Source: Bacillus sp. AZ43
GTDB taxonomy: Bacteria; Actinomycetota; Actinomycetes; Mycobacteriales; Geodermatophilaceae
DNA length: 64,000 bases
Direction of reading: 5' to 3'
Assembly (NCBI GenBank): GCA_004570425.1
Contig: SPQJ01000021.1
Location: 1 to 64,000, forward strand
Under the pieces are notes generated by a model that was given only the letters and a program-made list of their open reading frames with translations, did no database searches and was not told the origin of the DNA. Of this stretch, positions 63,774-64,000 are shown piece after piece. The translations under genes were made by a program, and so were the position numbers. Each line of letters starts with the position of its first letter. The stretch's first letter is position 1.

Positions 63774-64000
63774 TCATCTGAGGAGCTTCGACATCCGGCG
63801 GTCGGCCAGCGGCTTGCCGCCGGTCTGGCAGGTGGGGCAGTACTGCAGCGAGGTGTCGGCGAAGCTGACCTCGCGGACGGTGTCGCCGCAGACGGGGCAC
63901 GGCAGGCCGGTGCGGGCGTGCACCCGCAGGCCCGAGCGCTTCTCGCCCTTCATCGTCGCCGCCTTGTGACCCAGCTGGCGGTCCAGTGCCTCGGTCAGGG
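63774..64000 (-). CDS. Fpg/Nei family DNA glycosylase, C-terminal part (5' end outside the window)
   Basis: Only the last 74 or so codons are visible, ending at 63774. They encode the C-terminal zinc finger of the Fpg/Nei family: PCPVCGDTVREVSFADTSLQ and YCPTCQTGGKPLADRRMSK, four cysteines in CxxC...CxxC with the arginine-bearing beta hairpin. These enzymes excise oxidised bases and cut the DNA strand. The RMSKLLR ending resembles actinobacterial Nei-type proteins. The catalytic N-terminus lies beyond base 64000, so Fpg versus Nei cannot be settled here. Confidence 0.85.
   Translation of the reverse strand, partial: LTEALDRQLGHKAATMKGEKRSGLRVHARTGLPCPVCGDTVREVSFADTSLQYCPTCQTGGKPLADRRMSKLLR

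Overview
The window is very GC-rich (well above 70 %), densely packed DNA with many GTG starts and many 1-4 base stop/start overlaps. Gene content (a SARP/AfsR regulator, a TipA-like MerR regulator, sortase-E type LAxTG anchoring, a ChvE/MmsAB arabinose locus, two acetate-type symporter modules, a DUF5926 protein) suggests a free-living actinobacterium. Geodermatophilaceae (Blastococcus, Modestobacter, Geodermatophilus) is my best guess; it is an inference from style, not a measured identity. I saw no rRNA, tRNA, CRISPR array, prophage or replication origin.

Layout. 1-5471: a pxpABC (5-oxoprolinase) operon with an NRAMP-like transporter lies between a cut-off larB-like gene and larC. 5535-10258: a YczE-type membrane protein, a VOC protein, an AraC regulator, an MFS transporter, a GDT1/TMEM165-type exporter behind a yybP-ykoY (manganese) riboswitch, and a TipA-like regulator with its operator. 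10315-20697: glpD divergent from an alkyl-DHAP-synthase-like FAD oxidase, a berberine-bridge-type oxidase, a large SARP regulator, an SDR and arginine deiminase. 20836-24968: a LAYTG-anchored Excalibur-domain surface protein, a frameshifted MFS gene with an 8-base tandem repeat at the break, and an M20 peptidase. 25028-34143: a complete L-arabinose locus on the minus strand, in transcription order chvE, mmsA, mmsB, lacI-type regulator, araB, araD, araA, behind one LacI-type operator. 34241-45541: DUF5926, P450, acyl-CoA synthetase, rhodanese, two PH-domain membrane proteins, a MutL-type ATPase, a split two-component pair and a manganese catalase. 45663-51641: two sodium/solute symporter plus small-membrane-protein modules and a LytS/LytTR-type two-component system. 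51827-62235: SpoIIE-type phosphatase, an unusual tandem-Rieske oxygenase, a CxxC microprotein/MarR pair, a lipoprotein, a two-component system, a MacB-type ABC transporter and a metallo-beta-lactamase protein. 62236-63695: an IS5-family element carrying an unknown passenger gene. 63774-64000: the 3' end of a Fpg/Nei DNA glycosylase.

General features. (1) Convergent gene pairs either abut or overlap with no spacer, or are separated by a long, nearly perfect hairpin without a T-tract. (2) At least seven genes have a TANNNT element exactly 6-7 bases upstream of the start codon and no Shine-Dalgarno, the arrangement expected of leaderless mRNAs. (3) The most unusual proteins are a LarB-like protein whose expected catalytic cysteine is alanine, an NRAMP-fold transporter without the metal-site motifs, and a Rieske oxygenase with a second, cluster-less Rieske-like segment.
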